The notes: generated by a model from the letters alone, not told the origin. A stretch of DNA of 56,596 nucleotides from Pisolithus tinctorius (GCA_024663395.1 JANFAH010000145.1:1-56596), one strand, 5' to 3'; shown: positions 1 to 10,710, numbered from the stretch's first letter. A program made the numbers and translations.

Positions 1-382
1 AAAATGAGTGTCTGATGGATGGAGTGCTGTAGAAATGTGCAGGGTGCAAGGATCCTCTCCAAATTTGGAAGGAAGAATCGTGGGGCTGAGCACTTTAAGC
101 GAGTGTGGGAATGGAATCGATATCTTTGGAAATGGTGGAGATACGACGAAAACCGGAATGCCGTACATGGGTGCTAAAAACTTTTAATGCACACTTAACT
201 CGCTTCCTCTTTTCTCTTTAGCACTGACGACTCGTTCTTGTGCGAAGGATGACTGTTAACGTCCAACAGTCTTTCTATGCATGAGGCCTTTAGTCTTCAT
301 CTGCATGCATGGGCATTACGCACAACTCGTCAACGAGTTAGGCAGAGTCAGCTGTAACCATGTCCACAACACCTTTGGTGTG
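1..382. repeat. Segment S, left copy (also at 53147-53527)
   Basis: This segment is nearly identical, in the same orientation, to 53147-53527. I recognise no coding sequence in it. It runs into family-D internal sequence at about 383. At the other copy it borders family-D sequence of opposite orientation, so S is inverted relative to D between the two loci. The copy may extend left of the window. Confidence 0.8.
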
Positions 383-843
383 TGACACTGTTGTTGTCAG
401 CCCCATCTCATCCCATGCAGCTTGGTCAGCGTGTTCTCCTTGTCAGTATGACTTCCAGAAGGATGTTCTTTGGTCGCCTCAGGTCTGTCACTCAGTTAGA
501 AAGGTCTTATGTGGTCGTTTCAGTCTCCCCAGTTGATGAAGCATATGGATCATTCCTCCCTGCTCCTGCACTGTCTTTGTTCCAGTCTCGTCCATCATTC
601 TTCCCACATTGTGACAGCTGCAGTATAATCTACTGTCCTCCAGCCTCCCTGATCGCATTCATGACAAGTATGACATGCATCTTGCCTTCTTACTGCAAGA
701 TCCAGCAGAAGACATTCCCCCTTCTCCTCCTCCTCCGTCAGAACCCTGTTCATGAAGTTTTTGTTAACTTCGCTGAGAGGATGGAAGGGTGGGAGACGCG
801 ATCATGTATGCTCTCATTGCCCCAAAGACCCCCAATGCCCTAG
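382..843 (+). CDS. Unrecognised ORF in the internal region of LTR family D, copy 1
   Basis: This 153-codon open frame lies just upstream of the family-D LTR and ends 137 bp before it. I recognise no gag, protease, RT or integrase motif. The frame containing MTSRRMFFGRLRSV and YVVVSVSPVDEAYGSF recurs in two other copies, on the minus strand at 52563-53000 and 56388-56570. Stops and the frame before residue ~60 differ among copies. It may be the 3' end of an LTR-element polyprotein or simply non-coding internal sequence of a non-autonomous element. The start is arbitrary because the segment is joined to repeat S at about 383. Confidence 0.3.
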   Translation: MTLLLSAPSHPMQLGQRVLLVSMTSRRMFFGRLRSVTQLERSYVVVSVSPVDEAYGSFLPAPALSLFQSRPSFFPHCDSCSIIYCPPASLIAFMTSMTCILPSYCKIQQKTFPLLLLLRQNPVHEVFVNFAERMEGWETRSCMLSLPQRPPMP

Positions 844-980
844 CCCCTTTTGACACCTGACTCATGCCCTTCAATTCTGGAATTAATACTTCCCTATCTG
901 GAAACACTGTCCATCTGTCATGCTGTCTTTGGATCTAGAGATGTCTCTGCCGAGATCTGACTGGCATCGCCACCCCCTAA
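844..980 (+). other. Family D 3' internal untranslated stretch
   Basis: Non-coding sequence between the ORF stop and the LTR. It is conserved in reverse complement at 52426-52562 and 56036-56172. It ends CCACCCCCTAA directly before the LTR's TGTGATATC. Confidence 0.6.
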
Positions 981-1711
981 TGTGATATCAGTGCGCTTAC
1001 TCAGTTTCTGATTCTGTTTGACTCATTTTGTGATATTTTGACTATCCTTGACTTGTTTATTGCCAATACTTACCAATCTTCTTTGCTTGCTTACTTTTCA
1101 TTTCTCACTTACTCATCATGATTACTCAGTCCTTACTCATTACTTACCAAGGGTTTGTGCCTTGTTTGTCATAAGCTGTGCTCCCCCCTCAGTATATAAA
1201 CCCCCATGTACTTAGCTACAAAAAAGCAATCAGAAGCAGTCCAGCAGTCAGTCCAGTGCCTATCTCGTCGTCGACAGTTGAGGCTCCACAAAGGGGTCTA
1301 TCTGTCATCATTCGTATAATTGGTAGTTGAGGCTCATTCGGAAGAGTCTATCTGCCTCCATCATTCATCTGAAGCTTTCTCTTAGTCAGCAGTCTTAGTC
1401 ATCCCTCCACTCCTGTGTAACTCGTCAACGACCTGCGCCAGGAGCACATCTTATCAAAGTCCATTATTCCAAGAAGTCCTTTCAGCTGAACACCCCTGCT
1501 CTGTTCAGCATCCCCTTCTCAATCAGCATTCATTCATCTACTCCTGCGTAACTCGTTGTCGACTTGCACTAGGAGCACCCTGCCATTGAAGTTTCCCCCT
1601 CTTAGGTTTCTGCACTCCAGGTTCCGCAGAGGCACACCACCACTTGCTTTACATTTGTCTTTTGTGTTGGTTTTGGTTGGTTTTCACCACCTTTCCACAC
1701 TTTGACTCACA
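981..1711 (+). mobile_element. LTR of family D, copy 1
   Basis: This 731 bp repeat begins TGTGATATCA and ends TGACTCACA, so it has TG...CA ends with the short inverted repeat TGTGA/TCACA. A TATATAAA box at 1193-1200 gives it plus-strand orientation. Copies in the opposite orientation lie at 51681-52425 and 54637-56035. It directly abuts the minus-strand gypsy element A at 1715, whose polyprotein is cut off there. No clean target duplication is visible, consistent with a truncated 3' LTR rather than an intact element. Confidence 0.75.
1193..1200 (+). promoter_or_regulatory. TATA box of the family D LTR
   Basis: TATATAAA inside the LTR, conserved in both other copies (reverse complement near 52204-52212 and 55171-55178). 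Confidence 0.55.
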
Positions 1712-1714
1712 CCA

Positions 1715-4018
1715 GGTCATCCAGCAGTGCGGTCAGGATATCATTATGAAGTGTCTCTATATCCATCAGTGTGACTGCTCATAAGACCAGGAACTCGAGG
1801 TAGGTTGCACGAAGGGAGACTGCTAGTTGCTCCTGGGTAAAGACTGGTCTCAGGTTTTGCAGGTTCACTCGGGCATAGCTGCTATCCCTCTCTTTGGGGT
1901 AGATGTCCCATCATCTAGTTAGGGCATTGGGCTTAGCCCTGAGCTTACTGGGCCTGAATCTAATGATCATGTTGAACTGAGACAGGAACTCTGACCAGCG
2001 AGCTTGGTAGCAGGTGAGTACTTTAGAGGTAGAAAAGTACTCAAGATTCTTGTGGTCAGTAACAACATTGACTGGTGAGTCCAAACCCTCGAGGTAATGG
2101 TGCCAGGTCTGGAATGCTTCGAAAATAGCAAGCAATTCCTTGTCATTGGTGTCATAATTCAACTCTGGGGCTGTCAGAGTTCAGGACTAGAATGCAACCA
2201 GATGAATCTGGCTGTCACTGCAAGTGATAGACAGAATGCTGGCGATGGCATAGTCCGATGCATCGGTCTTGATGGTGATGGGGACTCTGGGGATGAAATG
2301 AGTTAAGACTGGTGCAGTGGTGAAGGTGGCCTTGAGGTTGTTGAATGACCAGTGGCACTCCTCAGAGAAGTTCCAAGGAGCCCCCTTGCAGGTAAGCTGA
2401 GTCAGTGGTACAACAATGTCTGAGTAATTAAAGATAAACTGGCAGTAGAAGTTAGTGAAGCTGAGGAAGGACTGTATGTCTTTGACCTTGCAAGGCTCAG
2501 GACAATTGCAGATGGTCTGGACTTTTTCCTTGGACATCATGAGGCTGGCAGGGGAAAGGTGGAATCTGAGGTATTTGACCAAGTCTGAGTGAAACTCACA
2601 TTTCTCTGGCTTCACATACAGGCCTTGAAGCTGAAGCTGGTGGAGGACTTCTTGGACATGCTGCTTGTGAAACTCCTTATCTCCTGAGTAGATCAAGATG
2701 TCATCTAGGTAGACAACTATGCAGACATCCAACATATCTGCAAAGATGGTGTTGATGAAGTGCTGGAAAGTGGCCAGGGCATTGGTGAGGCTGAAAGGCA
2801 TCACTAACCACTTGTAGGATCCATACCAAGTCTGAAATGTGGTCTTCCATTCATTGCCCAGGGTGATCCAGATGAGATGGTAGGCATGCTGAAGATCAAT
2901 CTTAGTATAGATCTTAGCTTGGCTTGGTGAATCCAAAAGGTGAGAGATGAGTGGGAGTGGGTAGCAGTCCTTCTTAGTGATTTTGTTGAGGCCATGGAAG
3001 TCTATGCAAAGCTGGAGGGAGCCATCCTTCTTTTTGACAAAGAGGACTGGTGCAGCATAAGGGGAGGAGGTAGGCTGAATGAATCTGGTAGTGAGGTTTT
3101 CATCGATGAAAGTCCAGAGAGCTTGGAGCTCAACCAGGGACAGTGAGTAGATGGTGCTGAGGGGCGGGGTTGTTCCTTCTTTGAGCTCTATCTTCAGGTC
3201 ATACTCCTGGTATGGTGGGAGTGCCGAGGCCTTGGCCTTGCTGAATACATCAGCAAAGTCATGGTACTCTTCCAGTACATTGGGTAAGGCCAGAGGAGGG
3301 GAAGCCAAGGCTGATCAGGCTTGAGCTGAGTCCAAGGGGTGGAGCTGAAGTTGGAACTGGACAGACCCTTCTAATTTGCAGGTGTGCACAAAGGCAGCTG
3401 CATTGATTAGAGAAACCAGAGGGGCCTTCAGGGGGGTGCAAGCTGGGGAGTTGGGGACTGGTACAGATGGTGCAAGGCCAGGTTGGTTACTAGGACCGGA
3501 GTCAGGGAGGCCGCTGGAGAGCGGGTTTTCAGGGGGTGTTGACAGGGTTGGCATTCCTTGTGCAGGAGTCTGGAATGTTAGACTGCCCAATACCCAATCA
3601 ATCAATGGATTGTAGCAGGTGAGCCAGTCATGTCCAAGAACTATCTTACACTCAGAATCCAACAGGGCTAGATACAGGGTTACCAGTGTGACATTGCTGG
3701 ATGCAAAGCAGATATTGACATCTACTGCTTGAGTTATGGTAAAGGTGGTCGTTCCATCGAAAAGCCAGAGTCAGATTGGGGAGACTGAGTAAGGGGTAAA
3801 GGAATGTTGATTAGCAAAATTATTATCTATAAAACAGTGAGTGGAACTGGAGTCCACTAAAGTATGAAGCCGAGGTAATTCTGGGTTTTCTAATGTGACA
3901 TAGGGGGTTAAAGAATTCAGACTGGAAAGAGCAGACACATTAAGATGAGCCTCCAATTTTGCACAACCAGAGTCAATGCAGCTCCCAGATTGTGTGGAGT
4001 CCCAGGAGCTGCTACCTA
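1715..4018 (-). pseudogene. Ty3/gypsy element A, pol remnant (protease-RT-RNase H)
   Basis: This is a decayed Pol polyprotein on the minus strand. Order of remains: protease-like region (LVDSSSTHCFID, about 3800-3860), the following aspartate-protease flank (VLGHDWLTCYNPLIDW, about 3600-3640), RT at 3308-2187 with the catalytic YLDD motif ([11 protein letters not shown]), and RNase H at 2250-1911 ([29 protein letters not shown]). The frame breaks near 2180 and 3310. Homology to element C continues into the pre-integrase linker and stops at 1715, so integrase and chromodomain are missing. Compared with element C, conserved arginines are replaced by Q, W, C or H (for example IDLQHAYHL for IDLRHAYHL), as expected from CpG decay. 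It once made the reverse-transcription enzymes of a chromovirus; it is dead now. Confidence 0.88.
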
Positions 4019-4025
4019 TTTTTTT
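4016..4025 (-). promoter_or_regulatory. Probable -1 frameshift site at the gag/pol junction of element A
   Basis: On the minus strand gag ends ACA AAA AAA TAG. The heptamer A AAA AAA sits in the X XXY YYZ register immediately before the stop, and the -1 frame is open from there into the protease. Element C has the matching A AAA AAT at the same place. Confidence 0.55.
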
Positions 4026-4257
4026 GTCTCAGGGGTAGAACCCGAGCCCGAGGCCAGTGTAGCCTTGGTGGTGGCCGCAGTGCAAGCTTTGGCCTTTCCA
4101 GCTTTCTTGGGGCATTTGTCAGCAAAATGACCAGGCCCTCCGCAGGACATGCAGAGGTTTCTGTCTATGTGGTGCTTGCATTCCTCAGGGGTAAGCTTTC
4201 CATCTTTGCTGAGTTTGCTAGGCTCAGGCTTGGATGAGTTGCTGTTATTGTTATTAC
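4016..4257 (-). pseudogene. Gag of element A, C-terminal part with zinc knuckle
   Basis: Minus-strand reading gives SKLSKDGKLTPEECKHHIDR followed by the CCHC knuckle CMSCGGPGHFADKC and a basic/Thr-rich tail ending at TAG (4016-4018). It aligns with the gag C-terminus of element C (GKDGKLTSAERQRRMKNN then CLFCGEAGHSAKDC). The knuckle would bind genomic RNA in the particle. The frame continues upstream at 5304 after a solo LTR and one 4-bp target copy are skipped. Confidence 0.85.
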
Positions 4258-4261
4258 CTGG

Positions 4262-5299
4262 TGTGGGACACTACCTCTGGGTAGTGTGTGAATAGGGGAA
4301 AGCTGTAGGGAAAATCCCTAGGCTTGAGCCAAGGGGTGCTGAGTAGAAAAGAGACATAGAATATGATGGTAGAGTTGGTCAAAGAGTTGAATGTGGGTCA
4401 CAGAAATTTAATTCCACAGAGTTGAAGGTAGGGATAGACTTGCTTTTGAAATTCCGGACGACAATCTTGCACTGATGAAGTAACTCCAAGATGAATTAAG
4501 TGTGCAGGAGAGGAAAATGAGTACTAGTGGAACAAGGACACAAAGACACAGTAGACACAGTAGACACAGTAGACGCAGTAGACACAAAGACACAGATACA
4601 CAGAGGACACAGAGGATGCAAAGACTCTTTGAACTCTTTTGACTCGCACAAGACACAGAATGTGGGTCCTAAAAAGATGAATCTCATTTCGTCGCTGAGG
4701 CAGAATTATATAGTACATGGACAGTAAGGTACTGATCGGAGAAATGTGGGGCGGGTGAAGCAAAACTCCGAAAAATAAAGGGGGCAACATGCCAGACATC
4801 AAAGCCATACAGCAACATGTGAAAACAAACTGTAAGGTAGTAACTGAGAAAGACAACAGGAAAGACAAGTATCTTCCAACAGGACAAGTGTACACTGTAC
4901 CGAAGAGTGGAACGCGAAAGGTAGAGGCTGTAGGTAGAAAGGGGTTCTTGCATTGTGGAGAAAGGTTTGTGGGAACGGAACGAGAGGGGTAACCGGAGTT
5001 TTTACTGATGATCTGCATGGTTTCCTGGCTATGTGGCGAGGCGAGGGTTGAAGCAGCACAACTGCAGAATTCTGGATAGATGTATGTCACGTTGGTGTTG
5101 ACATGGAATTTTGGGACAATGACTGGTGTGTGTTATTGATGGACAGGGGAGCTCCAAAGGTTCGACAGGCAAGGCAGCGCACGAGGCTGATGCACGAGGC
5201 AGATGGAATAATTCCGAAGACAACAGACATAGATGGTAACAGTGGAATTTTGGTGTTGGCATCCCTATTTTGGTCTTAGGGAGTATACTACTCCCTACA
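4262..5299 (-). mobile_element. Solo LTR (family E) inserted in the gag of element A
   Basis: This 1038 bp insert begins TGTGGGACAC and ends CTCCCTACA. It is flanked by the direct repeat CTGG at 4258-4261 and 5300-5303. Skipping the insert and one CTGG restores the gag reading frame (…ASSK-P-GNNNN…), which fixes both borders. A CTATATAATT box on the minus strand (about 4706-4715) suggests minus orientation. No internal coding region remains, so this is a recombined solo LTR. Its family is not otherwise present in the window. Confidence 0.72.
4543..4612. repeat. Short tandem repeat ACACAGTAG / ACACAGAGG
   Basis: Nine-base units such as ACACAGTAG are repeated, passing into ACACAGAGG-like units, inside the family E LTR. 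Confidence 0.8.
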
Positions 5300-5303
5300 C
5301 TGG

Positions 5304-5482
5304 CTTCGATGAAGCCAGCTTGGGGGAAGATGTGGAGTTGTTATTGCTGCTGGTCTTGGCTTTCTCCTGACCAGTCTTGGCCTGACTGTTGTTGCTGGAA
5401 CCTCTGGACTTATTATTGCTGGAGTTAGACAAGCCTTGATGCTTACTTGCCTGTTGGACTTCTTCCTTGTGCTCCTAATAGC
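5304..5482 (-). pseudogene. Gag of element A, Ser/Asn/Lys-rich linker
   Basis: Minus-strand reading includes EHKEEVQQASKH and a run rich in S, N, K and Q ending SSPKLASSK. It matches the low-complexity linker of element C gag that follows IDARYWERKAEI. Everything N-terminal to this is missing, because the family-A LTR directly abuts at 5483. Confidence 0.7.
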
Positions 5483-5993
5483 TGTCAAGTTTATGGATTG
5501 TCTAGGTTGAGGCTGGACTGGAGACTGAAGCAGGCACAAGGCTGAGGGGTTGGGATCAGGGAGAAGAGGCAGAGGTACAGGTGGTGGACTGTTTGGACTT
5601 AGCGACTGAGGATACAGTGCTATTCCCTTGCATGGGTCTCAGTCTGAGTCTGAGGCCAAGGTGGGGTTATCAGAGTAAACTTAGTTGATTTCAGACTGAG
5701 AGGTACAGGCCGAGTATTTATGAGTTTATATACTAGAAGTAACTATAGTACAGAGACCAGTAATACTGGTCTTGCAAAGATTGCTAAGGTGATTGGTAAG
5801 ACAAGTATTAGTAAGGTATGACAAAGACAACAGAGACTGGGACAGGACTGAGCAGGACCTAACCAAAATGACACGCACTGCAAAGCAGTGCTTACTGTGC
5901 TAGACCAACTGGGGACATGGGATTGGCAAGGCCGAGGCCAGACTGAATGAGTATGAGGCTGAGTCCAGCTGGGGTTGAGGCATGGCTATGCCA
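5483..5993 (-). mobile_element. LTR of gypsy family A (minus orientation)
   Basis: This 511 bp sequence starts (minus) TGGCATAGCCATGCC and ends ACTTGACA. It is homologous to the solo LTR at 42309-42834. A TATATAAAC box lies on the minus strand at about 5725-5734. It is oriented like element A and is probably its 5' LTR, but it abuts mid-gag sequence, so the leader, primer-binding site and N-terminal gag were deleted. No target duplication is seen. Confidence 0.75.
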
Positions 5994-6009
5994 GTCGAAA
6001 CAAAAAGAC

Positions 6010-6800
6010 AGGCCCATCACTAGTATCATTTAATAGAGTCACAACATGTGGATGGGCCCTTCAGTAATATTATTTATATTGTCACAACATATGGACAGGC
6101 CCATCAGTAATCTCATGTATAGCATCACAACATATGGACAGGCCCTTCAGTAGTATTATTTATATTGTCACAACATATGGGCAGGCCTGGCCCCAGTAAG
6201 ATGTACCCTGTCCAAACATAAAGACAGGCCCATCACTAATATCATTTAATAGAGTCACAGCATATGGATGGGCCCTTCAGTAGTATTATTTATATTGTCA
6301 CAGCATATGGATGAGCCTGTCCACAGTAAGATGTACCTCTGATGAAACATAAAGACAGGCCTTCAGTAGTATCATGTATATTGTCACAACAAATGGATGG
6401 GCCCATCTAGCAAGATGCACCCCTGTCACATTATAAGGACAAGTCCATGTATGGTATTCTTAGGCAGCAGAAAGGGAGATCCAAGCTATCTACATAAGGG
6501 CAGCCCATGTAAGGCATTCTCAGGCAGCAGAAAGGGAGATCAAAGGGATCTACATAAGGATGGGCCCATACATGGTATTCTCAGGCAGCAGATAAGGGAA
6601 AACAACAACTGGTGTTACAACATAAGACGGGCTGATCTGTCCATTGCAGGATTACAAACCCTTGGCACCACATAAGGCAGGCCAATCCATCATATCATAG
6701 ATAGCTCACCACAAATGGACAGGCCTATCCATATTGGGTTATCCCCCTGTCACAATATAAGACAGGCCCAGGAAGACAAGAAATGAAGAAAGTGGAACCT
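6010..6800. repeat. Degenerate tandem array with the core TCACAACATATGGACAGGCC
   Basis: The stretch is built from recurring blocks resembling TCACAACATATGGACAGGCC followed by (C/T)TCAGTA-TATTATTTATATTG. Higher-order units of ~50-180 bp become more degenerate rightward (for example GGCAGCAGAAAGGGAGATC twice near 6450-6540). There is no coding potential. It resembles the subterminal arrays of element X in style but not in sequence. Its owner is unknown. Confidence 0.7.
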
Positions 6801-6889
6801 CTTGCACTATGAAGTATCTGAATTTCCCACTATAAATTGTGTTTCATGTTGGGTGATTTGCCTATTCAGTTGGGATCTCAGGTGCTGGT

Positions 6890-8940
6890 CTATGTAGCTG
6901 TGAGCCAGGACTCTGCCATTGGAGCAGATGGGAAACACACAAAACAAATGGCAATGCTATTCAGAACAACACATAATATTTTTATCTGAGTCTCTGCTTC
7001 ATATATGCATTCAGGATCATGGACTTGTACCAGTATTGCTGTCATGCCATGGGAATCATTCATAGTTGGGATAAAAAATGCAACATCTGTGTATCTCATT
7101 GTCCATCTTTAACCTCTGACTCTTCCACTCTCCAATCACCATCACCACTCTCACCATTGAATTACTCCATCATCTCATCATCAGAAATATGTTGTCATTG
7201 TCATCTTGCAAGCTCTTCAAGAAATCACCTGAGCTCAATGCTGTGGCCAACCGCATTCTTCAAATTTACTTCAAGGATATTGTGGAAAGCAGCAAGCTGG
7301 GAAAGGTGGACAAGATTGCAAAGTGGAGAGGTGCCATCAAGGCAATAAATGATGAACTAGTGCATCATAGCATCATCACACTTTTTCACTAACTGATGTA
7401 TGCAGGACACTGTATGCAACCTCATCACTAGGATGGATGAGATTCCAATGACCCTCATTGGCATTGACACATTCTTAAAGTGGCATGAAGACCTTGGCTC
7501 GATCGACCACCCATGGCCTGAGGGAAGACTGCCCTATGCCCTTCCAAAACTGATGTCACCAACCACAAGTGGCTCAACATTGTTGAGTGTTGATATGACT
7601 ACCACTGGTTGGGCCTCCCTATGCCCCATGTCATGCCAACACCAACACCACCTGCTCAAGAGACTGAAATTCCCACAAGCAACAAAGGAAAATGGAAAGT
7701 GACCAAGGCAGAGGTGGAGCAAATGATAGCAGAGGGCTCACACAGGATGGAGGTGGATGATGAGGGTGAAGATGAGGTGCCAGAGAAGGAGGATGATGAG
7801 GAAGAACCAGTATGAGGCAGGCAGAAGTGCCAAGCTGCCACAAAAATGATGACCCATTGATCCAGACATCGATCCCACTCTATGAAGGCAACAGCAGAAA
7901 CCAATGATGAAGATGACATTTCTGCTCAAGGCCAATCAAAACACAAGCCTCATCCACCATCAGACAGACTATATGGTCACACTGCCATAGCTTTCAGAAG
8001 GATGCCTTCCCCTGACCCCCATTCCTGTGAGTCATGCTGCAGACACAAGGTATGATGCTACAAGAACCTGGGGAAGTCCTGCTTCCTGTGTGATGGTCAC
8101 AAGATTTGATGCAGCCATGCCAAAGGTGGCATTACTGCTCCAACTCAATGGAATCCATCGTGAGCCAGGGGGAAAAAGTGAGCTCAAAGTCTGTCCCCAA
8201 TGATGGAGGCCCAAGAATCCCAAAGCCCAAAGGAACATCCCCAAAAGCAACATGTTTCGATGGCTTCCAAAGCCATTGATGCTGGGGTTGGGCCCTCCAA
8301 CCAGGGAAAGATGATCCCTGAGGGATCTTCACTCAGTACATTTCCAATTTCATGTATTTAGCACTGACTCAAATTTTATTCAGAGATTTGTCTTCCTGCA
8401 TTAGGGATTCCTGCCCAATCCCAGCTGCTGTACAAGCAGATTTGATTGTCAAGGTTGGCCCATCCATTGCACAGGAGGTAGAGGAATCTATGGTAGCAGG
8501 TACGTTTAATCACTCCACATCTATACTAAGTATCATCATTAACCCTTGTATTCAAAGCAGACACCCACCCATTGACAACAGTGACACCTGTCCAACCCAC
8601 AACTGCTGCAACTCCCAGTGCACCATCACCCATCTGTGCCCCAATCACCAAGGTTTCACAAATGTCCAACACAATTGAACAGTGAATCAACAATTTGGAA
8701 TGTCAACTCCATGATGCTGAGGCCCACTGCCCATACTATGAGGATCAAATGTATGATTTCCAAATACAACAGGTTGAGACCATGCAGATGCTGGACAGGA
8801 TGGCTCATGAGCTGGAGGCTCTGCATATTTGGGTGTATGGATGAGCATTGGGTGACGACCTCATTGATCTCTTTGGGCCTCTGGCAGATGAGACAAGGGC
8901 AGATAGGAAAGCAGGGTGAATGAGGCTATCTATAATTTTA
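6890..8940 (+). pseudogene. Decayed gene for an acidic, cysteine-cluster, coiled-coil protein
   Basis: Exon-like blocks on the plus strand: LFKKSPELNAVANRIL (about 7210-7260); VTKAEVEQMIAEGSHRMEVD followed by an acidic stretch (7700-7815); a double cysteine motif CESCCRHKV-x-CYKN and CFLCDGHKI-x-CSHAKG (8020-8130); and a heptad-like segment ECQLHDAEAHCPYYEDQMYD…MLDRMAHELEAL (8690-8830). From 7609 to about 8190 one frame is open except for TGA codons, at least four of which sit where CGA would give Arg. The C-x2-C…C-x2-C-x5-C spacing and the coiled coil resemble the antisense protein of element C. The function is unknown; a nucleic-acid-binding role is only an inference from the cysteine cluster. 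Confidence 0.55.
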
Positions 8941-9019
8941 CTCCTCCATGGTATATACAATGTCTTTTTATATTTCACATTTTAATTGACCACTGCAGCT
9001 GCATCATATACTCAACATT

Positions 9020-9880
9020 TACTTAGAGTGAGAAAAGGACAATGGCTAGACAGCCAACAGAATTGCAAAGGATAATCTCATTCTACTAAAACAACTGCTG
9101 ATGTATCCTGATAGGTGGAAGCTTAGCGAATGCATGGCTTTGCAATATAGCATAGTTAACATGAGACTTAAAAAATGAGATAGTGGGATGGTCTCATTCT
9201 GCTAAAACTGGAGTTGATGGAACCTGATAGACAGAACCTGAATGCATGGGCTATGCTATTTACGGTGTTCACTTGGGATTTACAAAACACAATAGCTAAT
9301 AATTGGATAACAATGCAAAGAAAGATGTCAGCCTGTGAAAACAGCATTCTGTGGATCCTGATAGACTCATCTGAGTCTGCTAATATGGCCACTGATGAAT
9401 CCCAATAGACAGACACCTGGCAAATGAGTGGCTATGCTATTTACAGCATTCACTTGGGAGTTACAAAACAAGATAATGGCTCATAATAGGATAACAATGC
9501 AAAGGAAGATGTCAGCCTGTGAAAACAGCATTCCACAGATCCCAATAGACAGAACCCTTCCAAATGAGTGGCCTGTGCAATATGCAAGGTTGATATGGAC
9601 TGTCTTGACCTACTAACATGGCATTTGATGGATCCTGATAGACGGAACCCTTCAAAGTGAGTGGACTGTGTGAGATGCAAGGCTGAGAGCAATTGGTCAT
9701 CAGATGCAAATGCAAAGCAATATTCTCTTTGTGCTAACATAGGATCCAAGGTATGCCCACAGGTGGGACATGTGCAAATGAGCAGAGTGTGAGATTCACA
9801 AGGTTCAATTCAGGGAAAAAGTTGCATTCTGCTATTGCAGGAGCCAATGTATTTTGATAGGTGGAAGCTTGGCAAATGAG
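9020..9880. repeat. Degenerate repeat region (CTGATAGACAGAACCTG / GATGTCAGCCTGTGAAAACAGC motifs)
   Basis: Units carrying GATGTCAGCCTGTGAAAACA, CCTGATAGRCAGAACC and GCTATGCTATTTACRG recur with ~100-200 bp spacing. There is no convincing coding sequence. The region lies just beyond the 3' end of KDZ2, where a subterminal region of the outer KDZ element would be expected. I found no matching inverted copy on the right side. Confidence 0.55.
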
Positions 9881-10229
9881 CAGATAAATATTTCTCAGCA
9901 GATGGAAATACAACCAAGGGCATTCAGCCAGTCACTAGTGCCCAATTCACCCTCTGTAGTGAGCAATAAATATTCTGTTCCCCAACAATGGTTTGTTGCC
10001 ATTCATCTCAGCCTGCAGATGCATGAGCCTTTCAAGACAGACAATATACATACTCATGTCATACCAGACATATCCACAATGGAAATAAAACATGTGAAAG
10101 GTGAATGGAATGGGCTAGCTTGCCACTGGACATCTCTTGCGAAGTACCCACTGACCTGCCCATCAGCTACAGGGCAGAATGCAAGGGCAGGTGATGGAAA
10201 CTGCAGGTTCACATTGAGCTAACATTTAA
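9881..10229. other. No gene recognised
   Basis: AT-rich spacer between the repeats and the KDZ2 stop codon. The frames here lack recognisable domains. Confidence 0.5.
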
Positions 10230-10702
10230 CTACAAATCTTTCTCCAGGACAAACTGAATATCAGTTGCATTCATGGGCTGCCATTTGTGTTCAGCATGCT
10301 TGGCCAACCTTGAATACATGATCCTCTGCCTCACTGCATAACACTGTACCCCAGGAGCTCCAATAGCACTGCTTCCCATCTGTATCTTATGCCATTTTTT
10401 TGCTCAAAATCTGAAAAAACTTATAGCCCATTGAAATTCTGATATTACGAGCTCTTCCTCTTCTTCCCAATGATCTTTGACAGATTTTGCTTGCAACCAA
10501 TGAATGCAATAAACTAATTGAAGAAAGTTCATCAACCTTAAAGCACTGTTGAACAGTAAGGTCAATGTACATTCAGACATCCAACTCTTTGATTCTGTGT
10601 CCTGCAGGACATCAATTGACCAAAACCATGGAAGATGGGTTCCACAGTGCTCCTGTGCATTTTGGGAGAAGGCTGCTGTCTGCACAGCCAGGTCTTCTTT
10701 AT
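10230..10702 (-). pseudogene. KDZ2 transposase, C-terminal part (downstream of element X)
   Basis: Minus-strand reading gives LHKEDLAVQTAAFSQNAQE, GTHLPWFWSIDV, LQAKSVKDHWEEEEELVISE and FQWAISFF, ending at TAG (10230-10232). This is the conserved C-terminal block of CxC2-type KDZ proteins (a DLavqTA…LpWfW…RW-EE…E-W motif set). It continues exactly from 43341-46383: joining the AGAGCTTC copies of the 8-bp duplication gives ILGCYQEL|HKEDL. One TGA interrupts the segment near 10410. The gene was cut in two by X. Confidence 0.85.
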
Positions 10703-10710
10703 GAAGCTCT
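10703..10710. repeat. 8-bp target-site duplication of X, left copy (GAAGCTCT)
   Basis: GAAGCTCT directly precedes the X terminus CACTTCAGG. An identical GAAGCTCT follows the other terminus at 43333-43340. Both sides are KDZ2 coding sequence, so the duplication can be checked against the protein frame. Confidence 0.93.
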
